Positions 7,923 through 18,403 of a stretch of DNA of 64,000 bases are shown here, in pieces; position 1 is the stretch's first letter, and every line of letters begins with the position of its first letter. Source of the DNA: Desulfovibrio sp. Its GTDB lineage: Bacteria; Desulfobacterota; Desulfovibrionia; Desulfovibrionales; Desulfovibrionaceae. The position numbers and the translations under genes are program-made. The stretch spans positions 202,494 through 266,493 of the forward strand of contig JACQYS010000019.1 of NCBI GenBank assembly GCA_016208105.1, read 5' to 3'. The notes below the pieces were generated by a model. That model was given only the letters and a program-made list of their open reading frames with translations. It ran no database searches and was not told the DNA's origin.

Positions 7923-9347
7923 TCAATTCTTGTCCGCAAAGCGTTCGATGCGTTCCTTGTAGCCTTTCACACCTTCGGCAATACCTTTGGCCAACCCGTC
8001 GAGATACTTCTCGTCCTTTAACTTGGCGCCTTCGGAGGGATTGGTGATGTAGCCGATCTCAACAAGGATGGCAGGCATCTTGGCACCGAGCAGAACATAG
8101 AATGGTGCCTCGTGCACGCCTCTATCCCGGAGATTAAGACTTTTGCGGGCCTGGGAAAGGGTTGTCTGATGGGCGGACTTGGCGAACTCCCGGGACTCGG
8201 TGAGCTTGGAGGCGTGCATGAGCTCGTCCAATATCTTCTGCATGTCCGAAATGCGCCTGGGATCCACGGCGTTTTCCCGGGCCGCCACGCGCACCTCGTC
8301 AGGGGTGGAGGCCAGGTTCAAAGAATAGGTCTCCATGCCGGACGAGTTCGGGTTGCCGTGGGCATTGCAGTGGACCGACACGAACAGGTCAGCCTTGCGG
8401 GCATTGGCCATGGCCGTGCGCATTTCCAGGGGGACGTACTTGTCCGTAGTGCGGGTGTAGAGCACCTCGAAGCCCATCTTCTCCAGGTGCTTGCCCAAAA
8501 GTTTGGCCACCTCGAGGGTCACGTTCTTCTCGTAGAGTCCGCCCACACCGCGCGCCCCGGAATCGCGCCCCCCGTGCCCGGCGTCAACCATCACGGTCCG
8601 CACCGTGAGCCCCAGCTGTTCCACCAGCTGTTTGGCCATTTTCTTGCGCTCTGGCGTGGCTAGATTCACGCCTGGCGAACCGGGTTTCTCTCCCTGAACG
8701 ACGGGAGAGGAGCCTTTTTTTCCGGATTTTTCCAGAGGGATGCCAGCCTTGCCGGCCTGAGCCTTGGGTTGGTCTTTAGGTGATTCCTTGCCCGGTTCCT
8801 TCCTGGAGGCTTCACCCTGCACGTCCACGATCACCCGATAGGGATTTTCCATCACGAACACATTCTGGTTTTTGAGGTTCTCCACCTCCACCACCAGACG
8901 GGTGACTCCGGGCTTGAACGGGGCCAGGCGCACCTTCCGGGCCACATCGCCGCGCACATCGAAGCGACTGGGCACCCCGGCCCTGACCACGGTTTCGTCC
9001 ATGTCCACGTAGAGGCGGCGCACTCCCCCGTCCTTGGGGTCCGGCGGCAGGAGCTGCCAGCGCCGTCCGGCTTCTCCGGAGAGAACCACCACGATGCGCG
9101 AGTAGTCACGGCCGGAATAGACCTGCACGTCCGTGACCACGGCTTTCTTCTGTGAGGAAGAAGGCTTGGCCGGAGTCTTAGCCTGCTGGCCGGCCTTGAG
9201 GTTTGTATCCGTTCCAGCTTTCTTGGCATCCGGCTTGGCTGTGGCGTCCTTGTCCCCGCTTGCATCCGCGGCCTGGGCGGAACCAGCCAGAGGCAGGCAC
9301 GCCACGAAGAAAGCCAAAAAAACCGCCAAAGACAGCCGACGTGTCAC
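7923..9347 (-). CDS. N-acetylmuramoyl-L-alanine amidase with AMIN domain
   Basis: The 474-residue protein has a signal peptide (about 1-26, cut near AQA), an Ala/Lys/Pro linker, an AMIN domain (about 70-180: VTDVQVYSGRDYSRIVV), a second low-complexity linker, and a C-terminal Amidase_3 zinc hydrolase domain (about 250-465). Zinc ligands are visible in VMVDAGHGGRDSGARG, YEKNVTLEVA and SVHCNAHGN, with the catalytic Glu in ILVEIGYITNP. It cleaves the peptide stem from peptidoglycan in the periplasm during division; AMIN targets it to the septum or envelope. Start is GTG 9347, six bases after the glmS stop, with a weak ribosome site, so coupling to glmS is likely. Confidence 0.93.
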   Translation of the reverse strand: MTRRLSLAVFLAFFVACLPLAGSAQAADASGDKDATAKPDAKKAGTDTNLKAGQQAKTPAKPSSSQKKAVVTDVQVYSGRDYSRIVVVLSGEAGRRWQLLPPDPKDGGVRRLYVDMDETVVRAGVPSRFDVRGDVARKVRLAPFKPGVTRLVVEVENLKNQNVFVMENPYRVIVDVQGEASRKEPGKESPKDQPKAQAGKAGIPLEKSGKKGSSPVVQGEKPGSPGVNLATPERKKMAKQLVEQLGLTVRTVMVDAGHGGRDSGARGVGGLYEKNVTLEVAKLLGKHLEKMGFEVLYTRTTDKYVPLEMRTAMANARKADLFVSVHCNAHGNPNSSGMETYSLNLASTPDEVRVAARENAVDPRRISDMQKILDELMHASKLTESREFAKSAHQTTLSQARKSLNLRDRGVHEAPFYVLLGAKMPAILVEIGYITNPSEGAKLKDEKYLDGLAKGIAEGVKGYKERIERFADKN

Positions 9348-9353
9348 GCCGGG

Positions 9354-11177
<1,824 letters not shown>

Positions 11178-11328
11178 GAATGGTCCTTTGTCGGAGTTTG
11201 TAAAAATCAGCTGGCGTCAGTTTGCGAAAAGCCGGGCGGCTGTCAAGACGCACGAAACCACGGCCGAACCAACCGGAGCGAAGAGACCGGAATATCCGCA
11301 AAAGGCTGGCCGTCCGAAAGTTTCCGCT

Positions 11329-12432
11329 CTACTCGTAGGTGATCTTCACCCGCCTTGAGAATGTCAGATAGGTCACGCACGCGGACGCTGCCATGAGCCC
11401 TGGCAAGGCGTTCGCCGTGATCTCTGTTTCGGCCATCTTCAGGATGTCCGGAGGATACGCCAGAAACTGGGCCACCACGTATTGGACCGCGCTAGCCACC
11501 GGGACGGCCAGCCAAGCAATCTTGGCCAGAAGCACTGCGCCCTTCCGGCGACGGTACAGCCGAAGCCCAGCAATAAATATGGAGACACCCAGTACCGAGG
11601 CCAGCACGATTTTCAGCATAAGGGCTTTCGCCACCTCGGCTACAATCTCCGCGGGGGGCCCGCCAGGGGCGTTCAGGGCCTTAATGAATGTCAGGTTTTG
11701 CGAGACGGTGAAAGCAGCGACCACCGGCACCAGTATGAGCATCACCATACACAAGACCTTGAGCAACCCCTTGACCCCGGTAAGCCTGGCACGAATCTCG
11801 CGCTCCTCAGGAGAAAAGGCGGCCTCGCGGGCCACGGTTTCCAGAAATCCTGGGAGATATTTGGTAAGTTCGCGCATGGCCCTCCCACGATGGCTGCGCT
11901 CGTTTTTCTGCTCCGGGCTCATTTCGGCAGCGGTAAGCTTAAGCTCGGGATCCAAAAATAGCGGATCATAGCCGAAACCGTTCTCGCCCTTGGGCTCGTT
12001 GGCCAGGCGGCCGAACCAGACCCCGTGGAAGACCAGTTCATAACCGTCCGGAGCGTGCGCAACGATGCACGATATGAACTTGCACCCGCGTTTGTCCGCC
12101 GGAACGTCCTTCATCTGCTCCAGGAGCTTTTCGTTGTTGGAGGCGTCCGTGGCGTTGTCGCCCGAATACCGCGCGGACAAGACTCCCGGAGCGCCGTCAA
12201 GAGCGTCCACTGCCAGTCCGGAGTCGTCGGCCAGGGCTATGAGCCCGGTTGCCTCGCTTACCGCCTTGGCCTTGATGCGCGCGTTCTCCTCGAACGTTGT
12301 TCCTGTCTCCTCGATTTCTCCGATCTGGGGGAACTGGTCCAGCCCCACCACCTCGACATCCTTGCCTTCCAGCATGGCCTGCAGTTCACGCACCTTGCCA
12401 AGATTTCGCGTTGCCAATACAACCCGCGTCAC
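11329..12432 (-). CDS. rdgB: RdgB/HAM1 dITP/XTP pyrophosphatase fused to a DUF2569-like membrane domain
   Basis: 367 residues, much longer than RdgB (about 200). Residues 1-205 are the complete house-cleaning NTP pyrophosphatase (VVLATRNLGKVREL, ADDSGLAVDAL, GFGYDPLF, SHRGRAM). Residues about 222-365 contain four membrane helices and end in a pattern typical of DUF2569 (LYRRRKGAVLLAKIAWL; YLTFSRRVKITY). There is no stop between them, so a genuine fusion tethers the enzyme to the membrane. The start is GTG 12432: it overlaps the histidine-kinase stop as GTGA and has GGTGGAG upstream. It removes deaminated purine nucleotides; why it is membrane-bound is unknown. Confidence 0.88.
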   Translation of the reverse strand: MTRVVLATRNLGKVRELQAMLEGKDVEVVGLDQFPQIGEIEETGTTFEENARIKAKAVSEATGLIALADDSGLAVDALDGAPGVLSARYSGDNATDASNNEKLLEQMKDVPADKRGCKFISCIVAHAPDGYELVFHGVWFGRLANEPKGENGFGYDPLFLDPELKLTAAEMSPEQKNERSHRGRAMRELTKYLPGFLETVAREAAFSPEEREIRARLTGVKGLLKVLCMVMLILVPVVAAFTVSQNLTFIKALNAPGGPPAEIVAEVAKALMLKIVLASVLGVSIFIAGLRLYRRRKGAVLLAKIAWLAVPVASAVQYVVAQFLAYPPDILKMAETEITANALPGLMAASACVTYLTFSRRVKITYE

Positions 12433-13625
12433 TCTCCACCTTCCTTCCCGTTCTTGCCGGCTATCCACTTTGAATCGTGGCGCGGCGAGGTCTGACCGGA
12501 TACATCGGTTTCATCAGCCGCAATAAGGGGGGGCATAACCAGCCGCACTGCGGTTCCCTTGCCCACCTCACTCTCAAGCTCCACCGAGCCGCCGATCTCG
12601 TCCAATATTTTCTTGGTCATGGCCAAGCCCAAGCCCGACCCCTTGTCCTTGGTTGAAAAGAACGGGTTGAACACCTGATCCAGATTTTCCGGCGCGATGC
12701 CCCGGCCGGTGTCCTCGAGCTCAATGACCACGTGGTCTGCGCGCAGAAAACAGCGCATGACCAAGCTGCCGCCCTCGGGCATGGCCTCCATGGAATTCTT
12801 CACCATATTGATGATGCACTGCTTCACCAATTCCGGATCGCCCTTGGCCAGGGGCAGGCCGGGGCTTACCTCGACCTTCACTTCAATTTCCTGCTTCTGG
12901 CAAGCCAGGCCCATGAGCTCCATGGTCTGCATTGCCACTTGGGCAACGTCCACCTGCCCTTCCATTCCCTGGGTGGGCCGGGAGAAGTTGAGCAGGCTCT
13001 TGAGAATCTTGTCCAACCGGTTGGATTCTTCCAAAATAATGGACACCTTGGCCCGAACCTTGTCGTCAAGGGTATTCGAGCGCAGCAGGGAATTGGCGAA
13101 ACCGGCTATGGCGAAAAGCGGATTCCTGATCTCGTGCGCCACATACGTGGAGAGTTCACCAACCGCCGCAAGCTTCTCCGACTGCTGCAAGCGCCTCTCC
13201 ATGTAGGTTCCCTGGGTGATGTCCCTGCGCAGCACCATCACGTGGGTCACTTCGCCACCCTCGTCCAGAACAGGGTACATGTAGACTCTGAAATACTGCA
13301 TGCGACCCTTGGCATCCACGGTGGTGAAGACTTCCTCGTGTTTTCCTCCCTTGCGAACGGTTTCCCAGCGTCTCACGTCCCCTTCCGGCTCGCAGATGCC
13401 TTTGAAACCGGTCAGGGCCTCCCAACACTGCTTGCCCAAAAAATCCTCACGATGTCCGCCAAGGCGGTCCATGGCCGCACGGTTGATGTCCACCACGCAC
13501 GACGACGCATCCAGAATCACGATGTCGTCCGGAATCTGGTCGATCACCGAGGAAAGCAGGTTGCGCTCCTGTATAAGCGTGAGGGCGCAGGCTTTGTCCT
13601 TGTAGGAGGCGGAGTTGTCGTTCAT
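12429..13625 (-). CDS. PAS-domain sensor histidine kinase
   Basis: 398 residues, soluble. Residues about 20-140 are a PAS domain (IDQIPDDIVILDASS; RDITQGT). The HisKA helix holds His164 in VAHEIRNPL, and the HATPase domain (about 270-375) has the N box (NMVKNSMEAM), G1 (DTGRGI), F (FNPFFSTKDKG) and G2 (GSGLGLA). There is no membrane segment, so the signal is cytoplasmic or comes from a partner. It overlaps the upstream MscS-like gene (ATGA at 13622-13625) and the downstream rdgB fusion gene (GTGA). No response regulator is adjacent, so the partner is elsewhere. Family certain, signal unknown. Confidence 0.93.
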   Translation of the reverse strand: MNDNSASYKDKACALTLIQERNLLSSVIDQIPDDIVILDASSCVVDINRAAMDRLGGHREDFLGKQCWEALTGFKGICEPEGDVRRWETVRKGGKHEEVFTTVDAKGRMQYFRVYMYPVLDEGGEVTHVMVLRRDITQGTYMERRLQQSEKLAAVGELSTYVAHEIRNPLFAIAGFANSLLRSNTLDDKVRAKVSIILEESNRLDKILKSLLNFSRPTQGMEGQVDVAQVAMQTMELMGLACQKQEIEVKVEVSPGLPLAKGDPELVKQCIINMVKNSMEAMPEGGSLVMRCFLRADHVVIELEDTGRGIAPENLDQVFNPFFSTKDKGSGLGLAMTKKILDEIGGSVELESEVGKGTAVRLVMPPLIAADETDVSGQTSPRHDSKWIAGKNGKEGGE

Positions 13626-15967
13626 CGAGTTTTTGTACCTTCTTCACCAGCCGAATCAAAGTCATTTTGCCCCTTGCCGTTCTGGGAAGCCTGCAGATTC
13701 GGGTCGCGCTGGGGAAATGGTATGGCTATGCCTTTTTGCTTGAACAGCCTGTCCACAGTCATGTGAATGTCCGACGAAGCGCGGGCTGCATTGTCCAGGT
13801 CGTCCACCCAGAAGAGCAGCTTGAACTTCAGGGCGGAATCCCCGAAGGCCACGAACTGGACTGAAGGCTTGGGGTCGGACAGAACTTTCGGGTGTCCGGA
13901 AGCGGCTTCCAAAAGCAGCTCCTGCACCTTGACAGTGTCCGTGCCCGGAGCCACGCCCACCTCCAGGGAACGCCGTATGCGGCGGTCCTTGTGGGACCAG
14001 TTGATGATCTTCTGGGCGATGAGGTCCGAATTGGGCACGAACAGGGTGGCGTTGTCGGACGTCTGAACGATGGTGTTGCGGATGTTCACCCGCTGCACCA
14101 CTCCCCAGGTGTCGCCTATCTGGAGGGTGTCCCCGGCCTGAACGGAGCGGCCGAAAAGCAGTATGAGCCCGGAAATGAAATTGTTGATGATGTTCTGCAT
14201 GCCAAAGCCGATGCCAACGGACAGGCCGCCGGCAACCACCGCCAGACTGGTGAAGCTGGCTCCGGCCAGACGCATGGCGATGAGCACATAGATTCCCCAG
14301 ATCAGATAGGTGGACATGGTCTCCAGCAGGTTGAGTACGCCGCGCTCCAGGTCCGGACGACGGGAAGGCAGTTCCAAGATGATGCGGTCCGCCACGCGAG
14401 TGGCCGCGCGAGCCAGGTAGAAGCCTATGAAGATCATGGCCAGGCGGCTCAGGTCCAGGTTGAGGTCGCCCTCTCCCACGTCGGCGTTGACCAGGGACCA
14501 GAACACGCTGCGCCCCCCCATGGCCAGAGACAGCCAGAACAGGAAGCACCCGGCCATGCCAATAGCGGTTAAGGGCAGGGCAAGCCCGCCGACCACGCTT
14601 TTGACCGCTTCCGAGGTGAGGTCGCCCGAGGGCCGGGCAATCATCTGCCCCACCAGGCCATACAGAGCCAGCCCGGCCTGAAAAAACACCAACAGAAGGA
14701 ACCAGCCCGCAGCGGCCAGCATGGTCATGTTCATCCACCCGAACAAAGCCGGGAGACACAGCAGAGGATAGAGCCAGCCTCCGGCAGCGGCCAGGCGGGA
14801 CACGACATCAGGTGACTCCTGAGATTGCATTCTCCGGATCATCCAGCCAGCCAGGAACATGAGCGCCACCCAGACGCCACCCCGAAGCGCGTCCGGCAGC
14901 CAGGGCATCTGCATAAGAAGTGCGCAGGCGAACATCCACCAGGACAGACCGGCCGGGTTCTTGGCGGGTGCGGTGCCGCCCAGTTGGAGGGTGCGTAAAA
15001 ACCAGGACAGCCCGAGTACGCCCCTGGCCAGGAGAATCTCCGCCACGGCGCTGGTCTCCGCGTGCACCAGCACGAAGGCCGGGCCAGATGTTGCCCAGAG
15101 CACGCCCGCTCCGGCGATCATCCAGGCCAGGCTCCCCAAGGGACGAGTCACGGAAAAGCCAGGGAAGACCTTCTCCAGCCGTTTGAGCCCCACGGCCGAA
15201 GCCACGACCAGAACCGCAATCAACCCCAGCAGTTTGACCAGAACGTCCTTGGCCTTGACCTCGCCGCTGTCGAAAAACGCCGCGTACATGGACACGAACT
15301 TGGACAGATCGCCCATGCGCTGCACGGCTTCCTGCCAGGCTCCCACTGAGAGGAGGGACTTGCCGGGAGCCAGGTAATAATCTTTCCAGGCGCGGGGGAT
15401 GCGGTCGGTGACGGTTTTTGCCGAGCGGTCGATGCCGGCCTGAAGGTCCCGGGTTGGGTTTAACCCCTGGTCGAGCACTGTCTTCACCCGGCCGAGCTTG
15501 CTTTTAAGCTTGCGAAGGTCACCAAGAAAATCTCCCAGGGCCTTGTTTATGTCCTGTGAGGGGCCTTCGGCGGCCTGACGGGCGAATTCAACCTCAAGCT
15601 CCGCCAGCCGTTCCTGGAATTTCCTCAGATCCGTGTCGGCCTTCTGAAACGGCTGGGTCACCACCTCAACCCGGGTCTGAAGCATCTCCAGTCCGGCCAA
15701 TACAGCCCGAAGCTCCATGGGGTTTCCCCCGGTGGTCCGGCCAAGCACCATGAGCTCATCAAGCTTCTTGCGGAGCGCGGCCAAATCCTGGCGAGTCTGC
15801 TTGACCATGCCCGGCAGGTTCTGGGAAACCCCGTCCACGTAGTCGATCTGGTATTGCAGCTCTTCGTAGTTGCGCTGGAGCATAAGCTTCCAGCTCTCGC
15901 CCTCTTCAGCCCGGGCGGGAAGACCAGCCGCCAGGATCATGGCGGCGAAAAGGACCCATCGTTTCAT
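13622..15967 (-). CDS. Large MscS-family mechanosensitive channel (MscK/YbdG-type architecture)
   Basis: 781 residues. A signal peptide (1-20, cut after ARA) is followed by a periplasmic, coiled-coil-rich region of about 200 residues. About eight to ten membrane helices follow between about 240 and 590, and the C-terminal MscS domain has the pore helix (GGLSVGIGFGMQNIINNFISG) and beta domain (GDTLQIGDTWGVVQRVNIRNT). Such proteins open under membrane tension to release solutes. It is the first gene of a coupled trio with the histidine kinase and rdgB fusion, which links membrane tension to signalling by position only. The rimO gene diverges 57 bases away. Confidence 0.92.
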   Translation of the reverse strand: MKRWVLFAAMILAAGLPARAEEGESWKLMLQRNYEELQYQIDYVDGVSQNLPGMVKQTRQDLAALRKKLDELMVLGRTTGGNPMELRAVLAGLEMLQTRVEVVTQPFQKADTDLRKFQERLAELEVEFARQAAEGPSQDINKALGDFLGDLRKLKSKLGRVKTVLDQGLNPTRDLQAGIDRSAKTVTDRIPRAWKDYYLAPGKSLLSVGAWQEAVQRMGDLSKFVSMYAAFFDSGEVKAKDVLVKLLGLIAVLVVASAVGLKRLEKVFPGFSVTRPLGSLAWMIAGAGVLWATSGPAFVLVHAETSAVAEILLARGVLGLSWFLRTLQLGGTAPAKNPAGLSWWMFACALLMQMPWLPDALRGGVWVALMFLAGWMIRRMQSQESPDVVSRLAAAGGWLYPLLCLPALFGWMNMTMLAAAGWFLLLVFFQAGLALYGLVGQMIARPSGDLTSEAVKSVVGGLALPLTAIGMAGCFLFWLSLAMGGRSVFWSLVNADVGEGDLNLDLSRLAMIFIGFYLARAATRVADRIILELPSRRPDLERGVLNLLETMSTYLIWGIYVLIAMRLAGASFTSLAVVAGGLSVGIGFGMQNIINNFISGLILLFGRSVQAGDTLQIGDTWGVVQRVNIRNTIVQTSDNATLFVPNSDLIAQKIINWSHKDRRIRRSLEVGVAPGTDTVKVQELLLEAASGHPKVLSDPKPSVQFVAFGDSALKFKLLFWVDDLDNAARASSDIHMTVDRLFKQKGIAIPFPQRDPNLQASQNGKGQNDFDSAGEEGTKTR

Positions 15968-16024
15968 GCTTTGCCCTCACGGGGGATTTGTCTTTCAGGC
16001 GATTCCTGATACCGTGCGGGCCTC

Positions 16025-17335
16025 ATGACGGCAAGAAGCACGGACATCCCCATTTTCACCATCTCGCTCGGCTGCCCCAAAAACCTGGTGGACTCCGAGT
16101 ACCTGCTGGGCGGCCTGCCCGGGCGGGCGCGTCCTGTTGACCGGCCCGAGGACGCGGCCGTGGTGCTCATCAATACCTGCGGTTTCATCCGCCCGGCCGT
16201 GGAGGAATCCCTCTCGGAAATCCTTGGCGCGGCTGAAGCGGTTCGCGAGCTCACCCCCAAGCCGCTCCTGGTGGTTGCCGGGTGTCTGGTAAGCCGCTAC
16301 GGCGACGACCTGAAAGCCGACCTGCCCGAGGTGGATCTGTGGCTTACCACCCACGAACTGCCGGACTGGCCCGCCAAAATCGCCCTGGCCCTGGACAGAA
16401 AGTCGTCCCCAGGGCCCAGAAGGCTGTTCTCCAGCCCGCCGAGCTACGCCTACTTGAAAATCAGCGAAGGCTGCCGCCACGCCTGCCGCTTCTGCACCAT
16501 CCCCTCCATACGTGGCAGACTGAGCAGCCGTCCAATCGCTGATCTGGTGCATGAGGCCTCGTCGATTTTGGATACCGGGCGCAAGGAGGTCATCCTGGTT
16601 GCCCAGGACCTTACGGCCTATGGCCAGGACCTGGCTCCGGCCACAGACCTCCGCTCGCTCCTGGAAAAGCTGCTCCCACTGTCTGGGCTTGAGCGACTGC
16701 GCCTGCTCTACCTCTATCCGGCCGGGCTCACTGCCGGACTTCTTGATTTCTTGAAGGACGCTGGGCCGCCCTTTGTCCCGTATTTCGACATTCCCCTTCA
16801 GCACGCCCACCCGGACGTGTTAAAATCCATGGGCCGGCCATTCGCCAAGGATCCGCGTCGGGTGATCGACCTGGTGCGCTCGCGCTTTCCCGAAGCGGCC
16901 ATGCGCACCAGCATCATCGTTGGCTACCCGGGAGAGACCAGGGCCCATTTCAACTATCTTCTGGATTTCGTGCGCCAGGTCCGGTTCCAGCACCTGGGTG
17001 TTTTCGCCTACCAGGCAGAGGACTCAACCCCTGCGGCCAGGATGCCCGGGCAGGTGGGCATGAAGACCCGTCAGGCAAGACGAGAGACCATCATGGCCGC
17101 CCAGGCTGAAATATCCGAAGAATGGCTGTCCGGCTTCGAGGGAAGTGAGCTGAACGTGCTGGTGGACGCGCCGCATCCGGAATGGCCCGGGCTGCACGTG
17201 GGGCGCACGTGGTTCCAGTCGCCCGAGATCGATGGAGTGACCTACATCTCCGGCCCTGGCGTCAAGCCCGGAGCCTTGGTGAAAGCCACCATCGAAGAGG
17301 CCAAGACCTACGACCTGGTGGCTCTGGCCGGATGA
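16025..17335 (+). CDS. rimO: Ribosomal protein uS12 Asp88 methylthiotransferase
   Basis: 436 residues, the family length. The N-terminal UPF0004 domain (about 10-110) supplies Cys ligands for the auxiliary 4Fe-4S cluster (SLGCPKN, NTCGF, AGCLVSRY). The radical-SAM domain (about 140-360) has CRHACRFC, and the C-terminus is a TRAM-like domain (about 365-436) that binds S12. RimO rather than MiaB is indicated by GCPKNLVDSE and IPSIRGRLSSR. It adds a methylthio group to Asp88 of ribosomal protein S12. Divergent from the MscS-like gene; a hairpin repeat lies 29 bases past its stop. Confidence 0.95.
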   Translation: MTARSTDIPIFTISLGCPKNLVDSEYLLGGLPGRARPVDRPEDAAVVLINTCGFIRPAVEESLSEILGAAEAVRELTPKPLLVVAGCLVSRYGDDLKADLPEVDLWLTTHELPDWPAKIALALDRKSSPGPRRLFSSPPSYAYLKISEGCRHACRFCTIPSIRGRLSSRPIADLVHEASSILDTGRKEVILVAQDLTAYGQDLAPATDLRSLLEKLLPLSGLERLRLLYLYPAGLTAGLLDFLKDAGPPFVPYFDIPLQHAHPDVLKSMGRPFAKDPRRVIDLVRSRFPEAAMRTSIIVGYPGETRAHFNYLLDFVRQVRFQHLGVFAYQAEDSTPAARMPGQVGMKTRQARRETIMAAQAEISEEWLSGFEGSELNVLVDAPHPEWPGLHVGRTWFQSPEIDGVTYISGPGVKPGALVKATIEEAKTYDLVALAG

Positions 17336-17363
17336 GGCGCGCTACGGAGTCGCGGAGTTTCAC

Positions 17364-17429
17364 GCCTCCGGCGGCCTGAGAGGGCGCCGCCCTCTCAGGA
17401 CTCTCCCGCCAGGGGGATGATCCCCCTGG
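17364..17429 (+). repeat. Dispersed hairpin repeat 3' of rimO (variant with two hairpins)
   Basis: Begins with the family signature GCCTCCGGCGGCC (17364-17376). It is followed by a hairpin with arms CTGAGAGGGCG and CCCTCTCAG (17376-17398) and a second hairpin CCAGGGGGA/TCCCCCTGG (17409-17429), then GACCC. This copy differs from the AAAGGG/CCCTTT copies elsewhere in the window. It sits 29 bases after the rimO stop, so it probably serves as a transcription terminator or RNA-stability element. Confidence 0.75.
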
Positions 17430-17506
17430 ACCCACAGTTTATTTCGCATCAGCCATCGGCATCCGCTGATGGACGCGAAGCTCGTTGAAAGTTTTTGAAG
17501 GAGGGT

Positions 17507-17554
17507 CCAGGGAGGAAACTTTTATAAAAAGTTTCCTCCCTGGCCGCCGGAGGC
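17507..17554 (-). repeat. Dispersed hairpin repeat immediately 5' of the menaquinone methyltransferase gene
   Basis: A long hairpin (17507-17543; arms begin CCAGGGAGGAAACTTT) is followed by the signature in inverse orientation, GGCCGCCGGAGGC (17542-17554). The GGAGG inside the signature lies 10 bases before the ATG at 17564 and is the only good Shine-Dalgarno sequence for that gene. With the inverted signature at 17364 it bounds a 191-base block with inverted ends. Confidence 0.7.
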
Positions 17555-17563
17555 CTCCCCGCC

Positions 17564-18268
17564 ATGCGCGACTTCGAAGTGAAGCGGATGTTCGACACCA
17601 TCGCCGAGGGCTACGACATGCAAAACAGCATGTTGTCGCTTCGCATCGACGTGCTCTGGCGCAAAAAGCTCGCCCGCCTCATAGCGGCGGACCGCCCGGT
17701 GACTGTGGTGGACGTAGCCGTGGGCACGGCAGAGGTGGCCATGGAGATCGCCCGGCAGCGCCCAAAAGCGCGCCTGGTCGGCGTGGACTTCACCCCGGCC
17801 ATGCTTCTCGTAGGCAAACGAAAGCTCGCCAAACGCGGCCTGTCCGAGCGCATCCGCATGCTAGCCGGAGACGCCAGGCGCTTGCCCCTGCCTGACGCCT
17901 GCGCCGACTACGTAACCATCTCGTTCGGCATCCGAAACGTCGAGGAACGCGACCAGGCCCTGGCCGAGTTTTATCGCGTCCTGAAACCGGGCGGCACGCT
18001 CTTCGTGATGGAATTCTCCCTGCCGGACAATCCCGCGCTGCGTTTCCTCTACCGTCTCTATTTCGACCACATTCTGCCGCCCTTCGGGAACTGGCTTTCC
18101 CGCACCGACTACGCCTATTCCTACCTTATGGAATCGGTGTATGCGTTCCCAGACCCCGAAAAGTTCAGCGGGGAAATCAAACAGGCTGGTTTCGAACAGG
18201 GAGCACAGGTGCCGTTAAGCGGCGGCATCGCCAGGATCCATTCTGGAATAAAACCCGCTCATTCGTGA
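17564..18268 (+). CDS. menG: Demethylmenaquinone methyltransferase (UbiE/MenG family)
   Basis: 234 residues, class I SAM methyltransferase of the UbiE family: FDTIAEGYDMQNSMLSL near the start, motif I VVDVAVGTAEVAM, GVDFTPAMLLVG, ISFGIRNVEERDQAL, and RVLKPGGTLFVMEFS. The enzyme methylates demethylmenaquinone in the last step of menaquinone synthesis; in an organism of this type menaquinone is expected rather than ubiquinone. Its ribosome site is supplied by a dispersed repeat (see 17507-17554). The next operon encodes a quinol oxidase, which fits. The Gly in motif I is partly replaced (VAVGTAE for D-x-G-x-G), still compatible with SAM binding. Confidence 0.9.
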   Translation: MRDFEVKRMFDTIAEGYDMQNSMLSLRIDVLWRKKLARLIAADRPVTVVDVAVGTAEVAMEIARQRPKARLVGVDFTPAMLLVGKRKLAKRGLSERIRMLAGDARRLPLPDACADYVTISFGIRNVEERDQALAEFYRVLKPGGTLFVMEFSLPDNPALRFLYRLYFDHILPPFGNWLSRTDYAYSYLMESVYAFPDPEKFSGEIKQAGFEQGAQVPLSGGIARIHSGIKPAHS

Positions 18269-18330
18269 AGCCTTCCCCTAATCCTTCCACTGTACATCAC
18301 CACCCGTTGCGCGCGAACCATCCTTCCACC

Positions 18331-18366
18331 TTGACACTCGCCCCTGGGCGGGTCATGAATATATAG
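18331..18366 (+). promoter_or_regulatory. Candidate promoter of the methyltransferase-cydAB-UbiA operon
   Basis: TTGACA at 18331-18336 is a perfect -35 box, followed by an inverted repeat CGCCC-CT-GGGCG and the AT-rich ATGAATATATAGTAAT, which offers several imperfect -10 boxes. The first start codon is at 18404. The inverted repeat lies in the spacer and could be an operator. The -10 assignment is uncertain. Confidence 0.4.
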
Positions 18367-18403
18367 TAATGGAAAGACGCGCCTTTAGCCCCGGATTGCC
18401 CCT

